This document shows positions 28,973 through 37,689 of a stretch of DNA of 64,000 bases, piece after piece; the stretch's first letter is position 1; each line of letters starts with the position of its first letter. Under the pieces are notes generated by a model. That model did no database searches and had not been told where the DNA came from. It saw nothing but the letters and a program-made list of their open reading frames with translations. The position numbers were made by a program, and so were the translations under genes. Source of the stretch: Phyllobacteriaceae bacterium (GTDB taxonomy: Bacteria > Pseudomonadota > Alphaproteobacteria > Rhizobiales > Rhizobiaceae); assembly GCA_002708825.1 (NCBI GenBank), contig PAPF01000027.1, positions 1-64,000 of the forward strand. Reading direction: 5' to 3'.

Positions 28973-29965
28973 TCAGTTCAGCGCCTTGTCCGTGATGTCA
29001 TGCGTCCATGCGCCTTCCGGCTTCTTGGTGATGACCGGGTCGGAGCCGCCGCTCATCAGCGCCTCGACGGTGCGCTCGTAGTCGGCCGGGTCGAGGGCGC
29101 CGTTGGAACCCGCCGTCAGCTTGGCGATTTCACGCATCATGCGCTTCTGGTGCTTTTCGGTCTGCGCGCCGGTGGCGTCGTTCTCGAGCACGATCTCGGC
29201 GGCTTCGTCCGGGTTCTGCTCGGCCCACTTCCAGCCCTTCATCGACGCGCGCACGAAGCGGGCCAGCTTGTCGGCCATTTCCGGATCCTTCAGGCTGTCT
29301 TCGAGAACCCAGATGCCGTCTTCCAGCGTCGAGACGCCCTCGTCCTCATACTTGAACACGACGAGTTCTTCCGGCGTCAGGCCGGCGTCGATCACCTGCC
29401 AGTACTCGTTGTAAGTCATCGTCGAGATGCAGTCGGCCTGCTTCTGCAGCAGCGGGTCCACGTTGAAGCCCTGTTTCAGAACCGTCACGCCGTCCGGGCT
29501 GCCATCGGTCTTGTATCCCAGCTTGTTCATCCAGTTGAGGAAGGGATATTCGTTGCCACCGAACCAGACGCCCAGCGTCTTGCCCTTGAAGTCTTCCGGC
29601 GTGGAAATGCCGGAATCCTTGCGGCAGGTCAGCATCATGCCGGAGCTCTTGAAGGGCTGCGCGATATTGACCAGCGGAATGCCTTTTTCGCGTGTGGCGA
29701 GCGCCGAAGGCATCCAGTCGAGCACGATGTCCGCGCCACCGCCGGCGATCACCTGGGGCGGTGCGACGTCCGGACCGCCCGGCTTGATCTCGACGTCGAG
29801 GTTTTCTTCCTCGTAGAATCCCTTGTCCTTGGCCACGTAATAGCCGGCGAACTGGGCCTGCGTGACCCACTTGAGCTGCAGCGTCAGCTTGTCGGCGGCG
29901 AGCGCCGAGAACGACGTCAGCGCGAGAGCCGACGCCATGAATGCGGATGCAAGTGTCTTTTTCAT
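28973..29965 (-). CDS. ABC transporter substrate-binding protein, NMT1/THI5-like (pyrimidine/hydantoin-type)
   Basis: A 330-aa periplasmic binding protein with a Sec signal peptide (MKKTLASAFMASALALTSF, cleavage near ALAA-D). The mature part is an NMT1-like type II fold: QLKWVTQAQFAGYYVAKDKG is the family opening, and IKPGGPDVAPPQVIAGGGAD lines the pocket. The family binds pyrimidine-like ligands (HMP precursors, riboflavin, hydantoin or uracil-type). It is the last gene of an operon with dihydropyrimidinase, so uptake of pyrimidines or dihydropyrimidines/hydantoins is likely. Confidence 0.86.
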   Translation of the reverse strand: MKKTLASAFMASALALTSFSALAADKLTLQLKWVTQAQFAGYYVAKDKGFYEEENLDVEIKPGGPDVAPPQVIAGGGADIVLDWMPSALATREKGIPLVNIAQPFKSSGMMLTCRKDSGISTPEDFKGKTLGVWFGGNEYPFLNWMNKLGYKTDGSPDGVTVLKQGFNVDPLLQKQADCISTMTYNEYWQVIDAGLTPEELVVFKYEDEGVSTLEDGIWVLEDSLKDPEMADKLARFVRASMKGWKWAEQNPDEAAEIVLENDATGAQTEKHQKRMMREIAKLTAGSNGALDPADYERTVEALMSGGSDPVITKKPEGAWTHDITDKALN

Positions 29966-29984
29966 TTCTTGTTCCCCTGGGTTG

Positions 29985-30854
29985 TTACGCCCGTCCACCA
30001 CGGACGGACGGATGCCAGAACGTGACGGCGCGTTCGATAAGCGCCACCGCGCCATAGAAGGCAGAGCCCGCCAAGGCGGCGACGGCGATCTCTGCCCATA
30101 CCATGTCGACATTCATGCGACCGATCTCCGCGGAGATACGGAAGCCCATGCCGACAATCGGCGTGCCGAAGAATTCGGCCACGATGGCGCCGATCAGCGC
30201 AAGCGTGGAGTTGATCTTCAGCGCATTGAAGATGAAGGGCCCCGCGGCAGGCAGCCGCAGCTTGACCAGCGTCTGCCAGTACCCTGCCGCATAGGTGCGC
30301 ATCAGGTCCTTTTCCATTGACGATGCTGCGGAAAGCCCCTGCACCGTGTTCACCAGCATCGGGAAGAAGGTCATGACGACCACGACCGCCGCCTTTGACT
30401 GCCAGTCGAAACCGAACCACATGACCATGATCGGCGCAATGCCGATGACCGGAAGCGCGGACACGAAATTGCCGATCGGCAGCAGTCCGCGCTTCAGGAA
30501 GGGCGAACGGTCGATCAGGATCGCCACGGCGAAGCCGGCACCGCAGCCCATGATGTAGCCGGGGATGACCGACTTGATGACCGTCTGGCGGAAATCCGCC
30601 CAAAGGATCGGCACGGATCCGGTGATCCGATCCCAGATGGCAGATGGTGTTGGCAGGAGCACCGACGGCACGTTGAAGCCGCGCACGATGCCCTCCCAGA
30701 TCACCAGCAGGGTGATGCCGAACAGCAGCGGCACGAAAAGGCCGATTCCGCGCCGCGCCAGCGTCCCGTCCGGCTGCAGCCGGACCAGCCATTCGTTGAG
30801 TGCCCAGGCGCCAAGCCAGAAGACGAGGGCGAATATGATCCATCCCATGTCCAT
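29985..30854 (-). CDS. ABC transporter permease (pyrimidine-type, second subunit)
   Basis: A 289-aa BPD_transp_1 permease with six helices. The EAA loop that contacts the ATPase is AAGYWQTLVKLRLPAAGPFI (about residues 185-205). ATG 30854 overlaps the stop of the other permease (TGATG), showing coupling; a GTG at 30857 is also in frame. It pairs with the adjoining permease to form a heterodimeric channel. Confidence 0.87.
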   Translation of the reverse strand: MDMGWIIFALVFWLGAWALNEWLVRLQPDGTLARRGIGLFVPLLFGITLLVIWEGIVRGFNVPSVLLPTPSAIWDRITGSVPILWADFRQTVIKSVIPGYIMGCGAGFAVAILIDRSPFLKRGLLPIGNFVSALPVIGIAPIMVMWFGFDWQSKAAVVVVMTFFPMLVNTVQGLSAASSMEKDLMRTYAAGYWQTLVKLRLPAAGPFIFNALKINSTLALIGAIVAEFFGTPIVGMGFRISAEIGRMNVDMVWAEIAVAALAGSAFYGAVALIERAVTFWHPSVRGGRA

Positions 30855-31768
30855 CACGCCTGCCCCATCCGCTTGAGCACCATCGTGTGCGCCAGGCCGA
30901 CCAGCGCCACCAGGCAGGCCGCCAGGCCCGCCGCCATGAACAGCGCCGACCAGATCTGGATCGTCTGCCCGTAATACGACCCGGCCAGCAACCGAGCGCC
31001 GAGCCCGGCCACCGCGCCCGTCGGCAGTTCACCGACGATCGCGCCGACAAGGCTGATCGCCACCGCCACCTTCATCGAGGTGAAGAGATAGGGCATGGAG
31101 GATGGCCAGCGCAGCTTCCAGAAGGTTTGCGATCGTGACGCATTCCATGTGCGCATCAGGTCGAGTTGCATGGCGTCCGGCGAACGCAACCCCTTCACCA
31201 TGCCCACCACCACCGGGAAGAAGGACAGGTAGGTGGAAATCAGCGCCTTGGGCAGAAGCCCCGACAGGCCGATATTGTAGAGCACGACGATGATCATCGG
31301 CGCGATGGCCAGGATGGGAATTGTCTGCGAGGCGATGATCCACGGCATCAGCGATTTGTCGGCTGCCGTGTTGTGGACGATGAACACCGCCAGAGCGATG
31401 CCGAGCACCGTGCCGATGACGAAACCGGCCAGCGTCGCCGACAGTGTCACCCAGGCATGATAGACAAGGCTGCGCTTGGAGGTGATGTTCTTCTGGACGG
31501 TCGTGTCCCAGAGTTCCACCACCACCTGGTGCGGCGCGGGCAGCACCGGGCGTTCCTGCGCCATGGTCTGGGTGACGAGTTGCGAAACGGACAAGGTCTG
31601 CCCGGCCCGCTCCGCCCTGTCATATTCCTGCGGCGCGTTCATGAACACGGCGGCGACATACCAGATCGCGACGATGATGAGCACGACAACGGTGACCGGC
31701 AGGGTGTTGCCCTGCCATGCGCGGGCCACCATGGATGACCCGTTCGGGGCAAGTGTGACGGCGCTCAT
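30854..31768 (-). CDS. ABC transporter permease (pyrimidine-type, first subunit)
   Basis: A 304-aa permease, longer at the N terminus than its partner because of a periplasmic segment between helix 1 and helix 2 (about residues 45-95). The core permease domain has the EAA-like loop TWNASRSQTFWKLRWPSSMP (near residue 210). It starts 27 nt after the ATPase stop and overlaps the next permease by one base. Confidence 0.87.
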   Translation of the reverse strand: MSAVTLAPNGSSMVARAWQGNTLPVTVVVLIIVAIWYVAAVFMNAPQEYDRAERAGQTLSVSQLVTQTMAQERPVLPAPHQVVVELWDTTVQKNITSKRSLVYHAWVTLSATLAGFVIGTVLGIALAVFIVHNTAADKSLMPWIIASQTIPILAIAPMIIVVLYNIGLSGLLPKALISTYLSFFPVVVGMVKGLRSPDAMQLDLMRTWNASRSQTFWKLRWPSSMPYLFTSMKVAVAISLVGAIVGELPTGAVAGLGARLLAGSYYGQTIQIWSALFMAAGLAACLVALVGLAHTMVLKRMGQA

Positions 31769-31795
31769 GGGCGCCTCCCGGAAAGCAGGACCGCA

Positions 31796-32593
31796 TCAGT
31801 CATAGCTGTGCCCCGCCCTCAGCCCTTCGCGCACGCGATGGGCGATCTCCAGGAACTCCGGTGTCTCGCGGATATCCAGCGGCCGCTCCTTCGGCAGCGT
31901 GGACTCGATGACATCGGTCACCCGGCCCGGCCGCGGGCTCATCACCACGATCTTGGTGGAAAGATAGACCGCCTCCGGAATGGAGTGCGTGACGAAGCAG
32001 ATCGTCTTGTCCGTCCGGTCCCACAACTTGAGGAGTTGCTCGTTGAGGTGGTCGCGCACGATCTCGTCCAGCGCGCCGAACGGTTCGTCCATGAGCAGCA
32101 GGTCCGCATCGAAGGCAAGCGCCCTTGCGATGGAGGCGCGCTGCTGCATGCCGCCAGAGAGTTGCCAGGGATATTTCTTGCCGAACCCCGCCAGGTCCAC
32201 AAGGTCGAGCACGCGGGCAATACGCTCGCGTTGCTCGGCGCGGGGAATGCCCATGATTTCGAGCGGCAGCGCGATGTTCTTCTCGATGGTCCGCCACGGA
32301 TAGAGCGAGGCGGACTGGAACACGTAGCCGTAGGCGCGTGCGCGCCGGGCTTCTTCCGGCGTCATGCCGTTGACCGATATGGTGCCCCCGGTCGGCTGTT
32401 CGAGATCGGCAATGACGCGCAGGAACGTGGTCTTGCCGCAGCCCGAAGGCCCGATGAAGGAGACGAATTCGCCCTTGCCGATGTCCAGGTTGACATCCGA
32501 CAGGGCGTGAACCGGCCCGTCATTGGTCTCGAACGTCAGCGAAAGGTCCTGGGCGGAGATGACTCCGCCCGTCTTGATGATTGCGTGTTGCAA
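31796..32593 (-). CDS. ABC transporter ATP-binding protein (pyrimidine/nitrate/taurine type)
   Basis: A 265-aa ATPase with Walker A GPSGCGKTTFLRVI, signature LSGGMQQRASIARAL, Walker B LLLMDEPFGALD and the switch histidine in FVTHSIPEAVYL, as in SsuB/TauB/ThiZ-type importers. The TTG at 32593 is the likely start: it lies one base after the hydA stop and gives a normal N terminus. A longer frame would read through hydA. It energises the two permeases that follow. Confidence 0.87.
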   Translation of the reverse strand: MQHAIIKTGGVISAQDLSLTFETNDGPVHALSDVNLDIGKGEFVSFIGPSGCGKTTFLRVIADLEQPTGGTISVNGMTPEEARRARAYGYVFQSASLYPWRTIEKNIALPLEIMGIPRAEQRERIARVLDLVDLAGFGKKYPWQLSGGMQQRASIARALAFDADLLLMDEPFGALDEIVRDHLNEQLLKLWDRTDKTICFVTHSIPEAVYLSTKIVVMSPRPGRVTDVIESTLPKERPLDIRETPEFLEIAHRVREGLRAGHSYD

Positions 32594-32594
32594 G

Positions 32595-34046
32595 TTACAC
32601 CCCGCTCGCCGGAATGCCGCTGCGCTCCACCTTGCGAGGCGCAACCAGTTCCTTCCAGGTCGAAAGGGCCTTGTTCACCGCCATGTGCGGCTCCCGGCCG
32701 ACGAACTCGCCATGGCCGGGCTTCGCCTGCACCTCGCCATTGTCGACCGCGATCTCGCCGCGCGTCAGCACGTATTTGGGCAGGCCCTTCACCTTGATGC
32801 CCTCAAAGACATTGTAGTCGATGGCCGATTGCTGCTTGTCGGCAGAGATTGTCTTCTCGGCCTCCGGGTCCCAGACCACGATATCCGCATCCGCGCCTTC
32901 CACGATGGCGCCCTTGCGGGGATACATGTTGAGAATCTTGGCGATGTTGGTGGACGTGACCGCGACGAACTCGTTCATGGTCAGCCGCCCGGTGTTGACG
33001 CCATGGGTCCACAGGACCGGCATGCGGTCTTCCAGTCCGCCCGTGCCGTTCGGGATCTTGGTGAAATCGCCCACGCCGTAGCGCTTCTGTTCCGTCGTGA
33101 ACGCGCAATGGTCGGTCGCGACCACCTGCAGCGATCCGGACGCCAGGCCCGCCCACAGCGAATCCTGGTGCTGCTTGTTGCGGAAGGGCGGGCTCATCAC
33201 GCGCCGCGCGGCATGGTCCCAGTCCTTGTCGAAATACTCGTTCTCGTCCAGCACCAGGTGCTGGATCAGCGGCTCGCCGAAGACCCGCATGCCCTTCTGG
33301 CGTGCCCGGCGGATGGCCTCGTGGGCCTGTTCGCAGGACGTATGCACGACATAGAGCGGCACGCCGGCCATGTCGGCGATCATGATGGCGCGGTTCGTCG
33401 CCTCGCCCTCCACCTCCGGCGGGCGCGAATAGGCGTGCGCCTCCGGCCCGTCATTGCCTTCCGCCATCAGCTTCTGCTGCAGGGATGCGACGACATCGCC
33501 GTTCTCGGCATGGACGAGCGGCAGCGCGCCCAGTTCGGCGCAACGCTGGAACGACGCGTACATCTCGTCGTCATTGACCATCAGAGCGCCCTTGTAGGCC
33601 ATGAAGTGCTTGAACGAGGTGATGCCGCGCTCCACGACTTCCGGCATCTCGTTGAAGACCTGCTCGCCCCACCAGGTAATCGCCATGTGGTAGGAATAGT
33701 CGCAGCACGCCCGCGTCGACTTGTTCGACCAGCGGTCAATGGCCGCCAGCAGGGATTCGCCCGGGTTCGGCAGGCAGAAATCCACCACCATCGTGGTCCC
33801 GCCGGACACCGCGGCACGAGTTCCGCTTTCGAAATCGTCCGACGAATAGGTGCCCATGAAGGGCATTTCGAGATGCGTGTGCGGATCGATTCCGCCCGGC
33901 ATCACATAGCAGCCGGTGGCGTCGATCTCGTGATCGCCGTGCAGGTCGTGCCCGATTGCGACGATCTTGTCGTGCTTGACCAGCACGTCCGCCTTCCAGG
34001 TGCGGTCGGCTGTGACAATTGTTCCGTTCTTGATGACCTTGCTCAT
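32595..34046 (-). CDS. hydA: Dihydropyrimidinase / D-hydantoinase
   Basis: A 483-aa amidohydrolase that opens dihydrouracil or dihydrothymine to N-carbamoyl-beta-amino acids. Metal ligands are in GGIDPHTHLEMPFMG (HxH near residue 60), the carbamylated lysine is in SFKHFMAYKGAL (near 150), and further ligands are in PLVHAENGD and LYVVHTSCEQA. The substrate stereo-loop with TTMVVDFCLP is also typical. It lies in the middle of the operon, 1 nt before the ATPase gene. Confidence 0.94.
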   Translation of the reverse strand: MSKVIKNGTIVTADRTWKADVLVKHDKIVAIGHDLHGDHEIDATGCYVMPGGIDPHTHLEMPFMGTYSSDDFESGTRAAVSGGTTMVVDFCLPNPGESLLAAIDRWSNKSTRACCDYSYHMAITWWGEQVFNEMPEVVERGITSFKHFMAYKGALMVNDDEMYASFQRCAELGALPLVHAENGDVVASLQQKLMAEGNDGPEAHAYSRPPEVEGEATNRAIMIADMAGVPLYVVHTSCEQAHEAIRRARQKGMRVFGEPLIQHLVLDENEYFDKDWDHAARRVMSPPFRNKQHQDSLWAGLASGSLQVVATDHCAFTTEQKRYGVGDFTKIPNGTGGLEDRMPVLWTHGVNTGRLTMNEFVAVTSTNIAKILNMYPRKGAIVEGADADIVVWDPEAEKTISADKQQSAIDYNVFEGIKVKGLPKYVLTRGEIAVDNGEVQAKPGHGEFVGREPHMAVNKALSTWKELVAPRKVERSGIPASGV

Positions 34047-34081
34047 GGTCCGTTCCCCTTATTGGTTTTGATTGGTACGGC

Positions 34082-34840
34082 TCAACTGGCGTAAGAGGGG
34101 TCCTCCGCGTCCAGAATCCGTTTCATCTCCTCGAAATGGGCGAATTCAGCCTGTTTGTAGACCTCCCATTCGGCCGCTGTGGCTTCCGCCAGTTCGTCAT
34201 CCATGATGGCGAGCGGCCGGCCGGTCTGGTAGGCCAGCACCAGTTGGCGCGCTGCCCTTTCCAGATGGTACATGGCATCGAAGGCTTCCGCGACCGTGGG
34301 GGCGACGGTCGTCACGCCATGATTGCCCATCATCACCTGCCGGTGATTGCCGATGGCCGCGGCGATCCGCTCGCCCTCGGCCTCCTGCGTCGCGATCCCG
34401 CCAAAGTCGAGATCGTAGGCGATGCGCCGGAAGAAGCGCGCCGTCACCTGGTCGACCGGATGGATCACCGGATCCTTCAGGCAGGCCAGCGTCGTGGCGT
34501 AGGGCGGGTGCAGGTGCAGCGCCACCCGCGCCTGCGGCAGGCGCCGGTGAATGGCCGAATGGATCGACCATGCCGACGGATCCGGCGCATCCGGGCGGTT
34601 CATGGTTTCCGGGTCGTCGGCATCCACCAGCAGCAGGTCCGATGCCCTGAGCCGCGAGAAATGCCGCCAGCGCGGATTGACCAGAAACCGTTTCCCGTCG
34701 GCCGACACGGCCGCCGAGAAGTGGTTCGCGACGCCCTCGTGCCAGTCGTTGCGCGCCGCCAGCCGGAGCGCGGCCGCGAGATCGATGCGCAGTTGCGCCT
34801 CGTCGGTCGCGGCTGCCGCTGTATCCCGGATCGCAGTCAA
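34082..34840 (-). CDS. Class II aldolase/adducin-family protein in the pyrimidine operon
   Basis: A 252-aa class II aldolase/adducin domain. The three metal histidines appear as HLHPP (near residue 110) and the single H in MGNHGVTT (near 175), with ANHFSAAV at the N-terminal phosphate-loop position. The TTG at 34840 is the inferred start, 7 nt after the stop of the amidohydrolase gene, with GGAG just upstream. Known relatives act as sugar-phosphate aldolases or epimerases, or as decarboxylases. The function in pyrimidine breakdown is unknown; a downstream step on malonate or methylmalonate semialdehyde is a guess. Confidence 0.78.
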   Translation of the reverse strand: MTAIRDTAAAATDEAQLRIDLAAALRLAARNDWHEGVANHFSAAVSADGKRFLVNPRWRHFSRLRASDLLLVDADDPETMNRPDAPDPSAWSIHSAIHRRLPQARVALHLHPPYATTLACLKDPVIHPVDQVTARFFRRIAYDLDFGGIATQEAEGERIAAAIGNHRQVMMGNHGVTTVAPTVAEAFDAMYHLERAARQLVLAYQTGRPLAIMDDELAEATAAEWEVYKQAEFAHFEEMKRILDAEDPSYAS

Positions 34841-34847
34841 TGGTCCG

Positions 34848-36098
34848 TCACTCCACGATCTGGGCGGTTTCGACCACGGCATGGAACAGGACATCGGCGC
34901 CCGCGCGCGCCCATTCCTTCGATATCTCCTCCGCCTCGTTGTGCGACAGCCCGTCGACGCAGGGACACATCACCATCGCAGTCGGCGCCACGCGGTTGAT
35001 CCAGCAGGCGTCATGGCCGGCGCCGGAGATGATGTTCCGGTGCGAGTAGCCCAGCCGTTCGGCGGCATCGCGGATCGCCTTGACGCAACCGGCGTCGAAC
35101 TCCACCGGATCGAACCCGCCGACCTTCTCGAACTCCACCTGCAAGCCCATCTCGTCGCAGATTTCCTTCGCTCCGATCTTCAGGCGCTGTTCCATGTCCT
35201 GGATGACGGCGAGATCCGGCGAGCGGAAGTCCACCGTGAAAACAGCCTTGCCGGGAATGACGTTGCGGCTGTTGGGGTGAACCTCGATATGCCCTGCCGC
35301 GCCGACGGCATGCGGCGCATGCGAAAGCGCGATCTCGTCGACAAGCTGGAGGATGCGCGCCATGCCGAGACCGGCATTGCGGCGCATCGGCATGGGCGTG
35401 GAGCCGGTATGCGCCTCCTTGCCCGTCACCGTCACCTGCGTCCATGAAAGGCCCTGCCCGTGCGTGACGACGCCGATGTCCTTGCCTTCGGCTTCCAGGA
35501 TCGGCCCCTGCTCGATATGCAGCTCGAAGAACGCGTGCATCTTGCGCGCCCCGACCTTTTCCTCGCCCTTCCAGCCGATGCGCACGAGTTCGTCGCCGAA
35601 GCGCTTGCCCTCCGCATCCGTCCGGTCATAGGCCCAGTCCTGGCCGTGAATGCCGGCGAAGACACCCGAGGCGAGCATGGCCGGCGCAAACCGCGTGCCC
35701 TCCTCGTTCGTCCAGTTGGTGACGACGATCGGATGCTTGGTGCGGATGCCGAGATCGTTCAGCGTGCGGATCACCTCCAGGCCACCCAGAACGCCCAGCA
35801 CGCCGTCATACTTGCCGCCGGTCGGCTGCGTGTCGAGATGAGAGCCCACATAGACCGGCAAGGCGCCGGCGTCCTCGCCCGGACGCATGGCAAACATGTT
35901 GCCCATCTCGTCCACGCCCATGGTGCAGCCGGCTGCCTCGCACCAGGCCTGGAAGAGCCGGCGCCCCTCGCCATCGGCATCGGTCAGTGTCTGGCGGTTG
36001 TTGCCGCCAGCCACCCCCGGACCGATTTTCGCCATTTCCATGAGCGAATCCCACAGCCTGTCGGCGTTGATCCGCATGTTTTCACCCGGTGCTGCCAT
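34848..36098 (-). CDS. Zn-dependent amidohydrolase, beta-ureidopropionase / N-carbamoyl amino acid hydrolase type (M20)
   Basis: A 416-aa M20-family hydrolase removing carbamoyl from N-carbamoyl-beta-alanine (or allantoate in paralogues). Metal-binding motifs are VGSHLDTQPTGGKYDGVLG (near residue 85), NEEGTRFAP (near 130) and ELHIEQGPILE (near 195). A lid dimerisation domain follows, then SGAGHDACWINR (near 360). Context (dihydropyrimidinase, PreTA, aminotransferase) favours beta-ureidopropionase. ATG 36098 is preferred, with GGGGAACAGG upstream. Confidence 0.9.
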   Translation of the reverse strand: MAAPGENMRINADRLWDSLMEMAKIGPGVAGGNNRQTLTDADGEGRRLFQAWCEAAGCTMGVDEMGNMFAMRPGEDAGALPVYVGSHLDTQPTGGKYDGVLGVLGGLEVIRTLNDLGIRTKHPIVVTNWTNEEGTRFAPAMLASGVFAGIHGQDWAYDRTDAEGKRFGDELVRIGWKGEEKVGARKMHAFFELHIEQGPILEAEGKDIGVVTHGQGLSWTQVTVTGKEAHTGSTPMPMRRNAGLGMARILQLVDEIALSHAPHAVGAAGHIEVHPNSRNVIPGKAVFTVDFRSPDLAVIQDMEQRLKIGAKEICDEMGLQVEFEKVGGFDPVEFDAGCVKAIRDAAERLGYSHRNIISGAGHDACWINRVAPTAMVMCPCVDGLSHNEAEEISKEWARAGADVLFHAVVETAQIVE

Positions 36099-36167
36099 TC
36101 CTGTTCCCCTTCTGTCTTCTTGTCTGGAGCGGCATGCGGCGGGTCTGCCCCGGTTGGATCGAAAGTC

Positions 36168-37496
36168 TCAATCCACCTCGTTCAGCACCTCGCGCACATG
36201 GTCGATGAGTTCGTCGATCTGGCCCTTCGTGATAATCAGCGGCGGCGACAGGGCGATGATGTCGCCTGTCGTGCGGATCAGGGCGCCCTTCTCGTAGGCC
36301 TTGACGAAGGCCGAGAAGGCCCGGCGGGTCGGTTCGCCGGCAATGGGCTCCAGTTCGATGGCCCCGACGAGGCCGATATTGCGGATGTCGATGACGTGCG
36401 GCTCGTCTTTCAGCGAATGCAGCGCGTCTTCCCAGTGCTGCGCCAGTTCCGCGCCGCGCTCGAGCAGGCCTTCTTCCTTGTAGGTGTCGAGCGTGGCGAT
36501 GGCCGCAGCCGAGGCAATCGGGTTGCCCGAATAGGTATAGCCGTGGAAGAACTCGATCAGGTGCTCAGGCCCGGTCATGAAGGTGTCGTGGATCTCCTTG
36601 GTCACGAACACCGCGCCCATCGGGATCACGCCGTTGGTCAGGCCCTTGGCAGTTACCATGATGTCGGGCTTCACGCCGAAGTAATCGGCGCCGAACGGCG
36701 TGCCGAGACGCCCGTAGCCCGTGATCACCTCGTCGAAGATCAGCAGGATGCCGTGCTTGGTGCAGATGTCGCGCAGGCGCTGGAGATAACCCTTCGGCGG
36801 AATGAGCACGCCGGTCGAGCCCGCCACCGGCTCCACGATCACCGCGGCGATGGTCGAGGCGTCGTGCAGCGTCACGATCCGCTCCAGTTCGTCCGCCAGG
36901 TCGCCGCCGTGCTCCGGCTCGCCGCGGGTGAATGCGTTCTTGCCCGGCTGGTGCGTGTGGGGCATGTGGTCCACGCCGGTCAGCAGCGTGCCGAACATCT
37001 TCCGGTTGGCCACGATGCCACCCACCGAGATGCCGCCGAAGTTGACCCCGTGATAGCCCCGCTCGCGACCGATCAGGCGGAACCGCGATCCGTTGCCCTT
37101 GGCCCGGTGATAGGCGATGGCGACCTTGAGCGCCGTGTCGACCGATTCCGACCCCGAATTCGTGAACAGCACATGCGCCATGTTGTCCGGCGCGATGTCG
37201 ATGAGCCGGTTGGCCAGTTCGAAAGCCTTGGGATGGCCCATCTGGAAGGCCGGGGCATAGTCAAGCTCGCCTGCCTGCTCGCGAATCGCTTCCGTGATCT
37301 TCGGCCGGCAATGACCGGCATTGACGCACCAAAGGCCCGCCGTGCCGTCGAGGATCTTGCGCCCGTCGGAGGCGGTGTAGTGCATGTCCTGCGCACCCAC
37401 CAGCATTCGTGGCGCCTTCTTGAACTGGCGATTGGCCGTGAAAGGCATCCAGAACGCACTCAGATCGTTTGGCGCCACTGCAAGACGGTTGGACAT
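36168..37496 (-). CDS. Class III aminotransferase, omega-amino acid (beta-alanine):pyruvate type
   Basis: A 442-aa fold-I PLP enzyme. The cofactor-binding IFDEVITGYGRLG and the PLP lysine K284 in TAKGLTNG are visible, with FTNSGSESVDTALK binding phosphate. The N-terminal FWMPFTANRQFK is a signature of omega-amino acid:pyruvate aminotransferases that convert beta-alanine to malonate semialdehyde. ATG 37496 follows GGGGAG. It is the first gene of the eight-gene minus-strand operon ending at 28973, and is preceded by a RutR box. Confidence 0.92.
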   Translation of the reverse strand: MSNRLAVAPNDLSAFWMPFTANRQFKKAPRMLVGAQDMHYTASDGRKILDGTAGLWCVNAGHCRPKITEAIREQAGELDYAPAFQMGHPKAFELANRLIDIAPDNMAHVLFTNSGSESVDTALKVAIAYHRAKGNGSRFRLIGRERGYHGVNFGGISVGGIVANRKMFGTLLTGVDHMPHTHQPGKNAFTRGEPEHGGDLADELERIVTLHDASTIAAVIVEPVAGSTGVLIPPKGYLQRLRDICTKHGILLIFDEVITGYGRLGTPFGADYFGVKPDIMVTAKGLTNGVIPMGAVFVTKEIHDTFMTGPEHLIEFFHGYTYSGNPIASAAAIATLDTYKEEGLLERGAELAQHWEDALHSLKDEPHVIDIRNIGLVGAIELEPIAGEPTRRAFSAFVKAYEKGALIRTTGDIIALSPPLIITKGQIDELIDHVREVLNEVD

Positions 37497-37561
37497 GCGG
37501 TTTTCTCCCCGGTTGTTGAGCCGGTGCTGTTTGACCACGGCTGAAGCTGTGATACATATTT

Positions 37562-37577
37562 TTGACCGGTTGGACAA
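37562..37577. promoter_or_regulatory. RutR-like operator between the aminotransferase operon and rutR
   Basis: TTGACCGGTTGGACAA matches 12 of the 14 defined positions of the E. coli RutR box TTGACCAnnTGGTCAA. It lies 66-81 bp upstream of the aminotransferase start and 112 bp upstream of rutR. A TTGACCA half-site occurs at 37531-37537. Confidence 0.7.
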
Positions 37578-37689
37578 ATCGTAGCATTGCCAATGCGAGG
37601 GTCAAGGGAAATTGCATGAGAGGGACAACCGTGACCACATTTAAGCCGGTGCCCCCCGGCCGGATGCGCAAGAACCGGAAACCCGCGCC

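Noticed and set aside
35460-37544. Long plus-strand frame antisense to the amidohydrolase and aminotransferase genes
   Set aside because: The minus-strand genes are clear enzymes; the antisense product has no motif.
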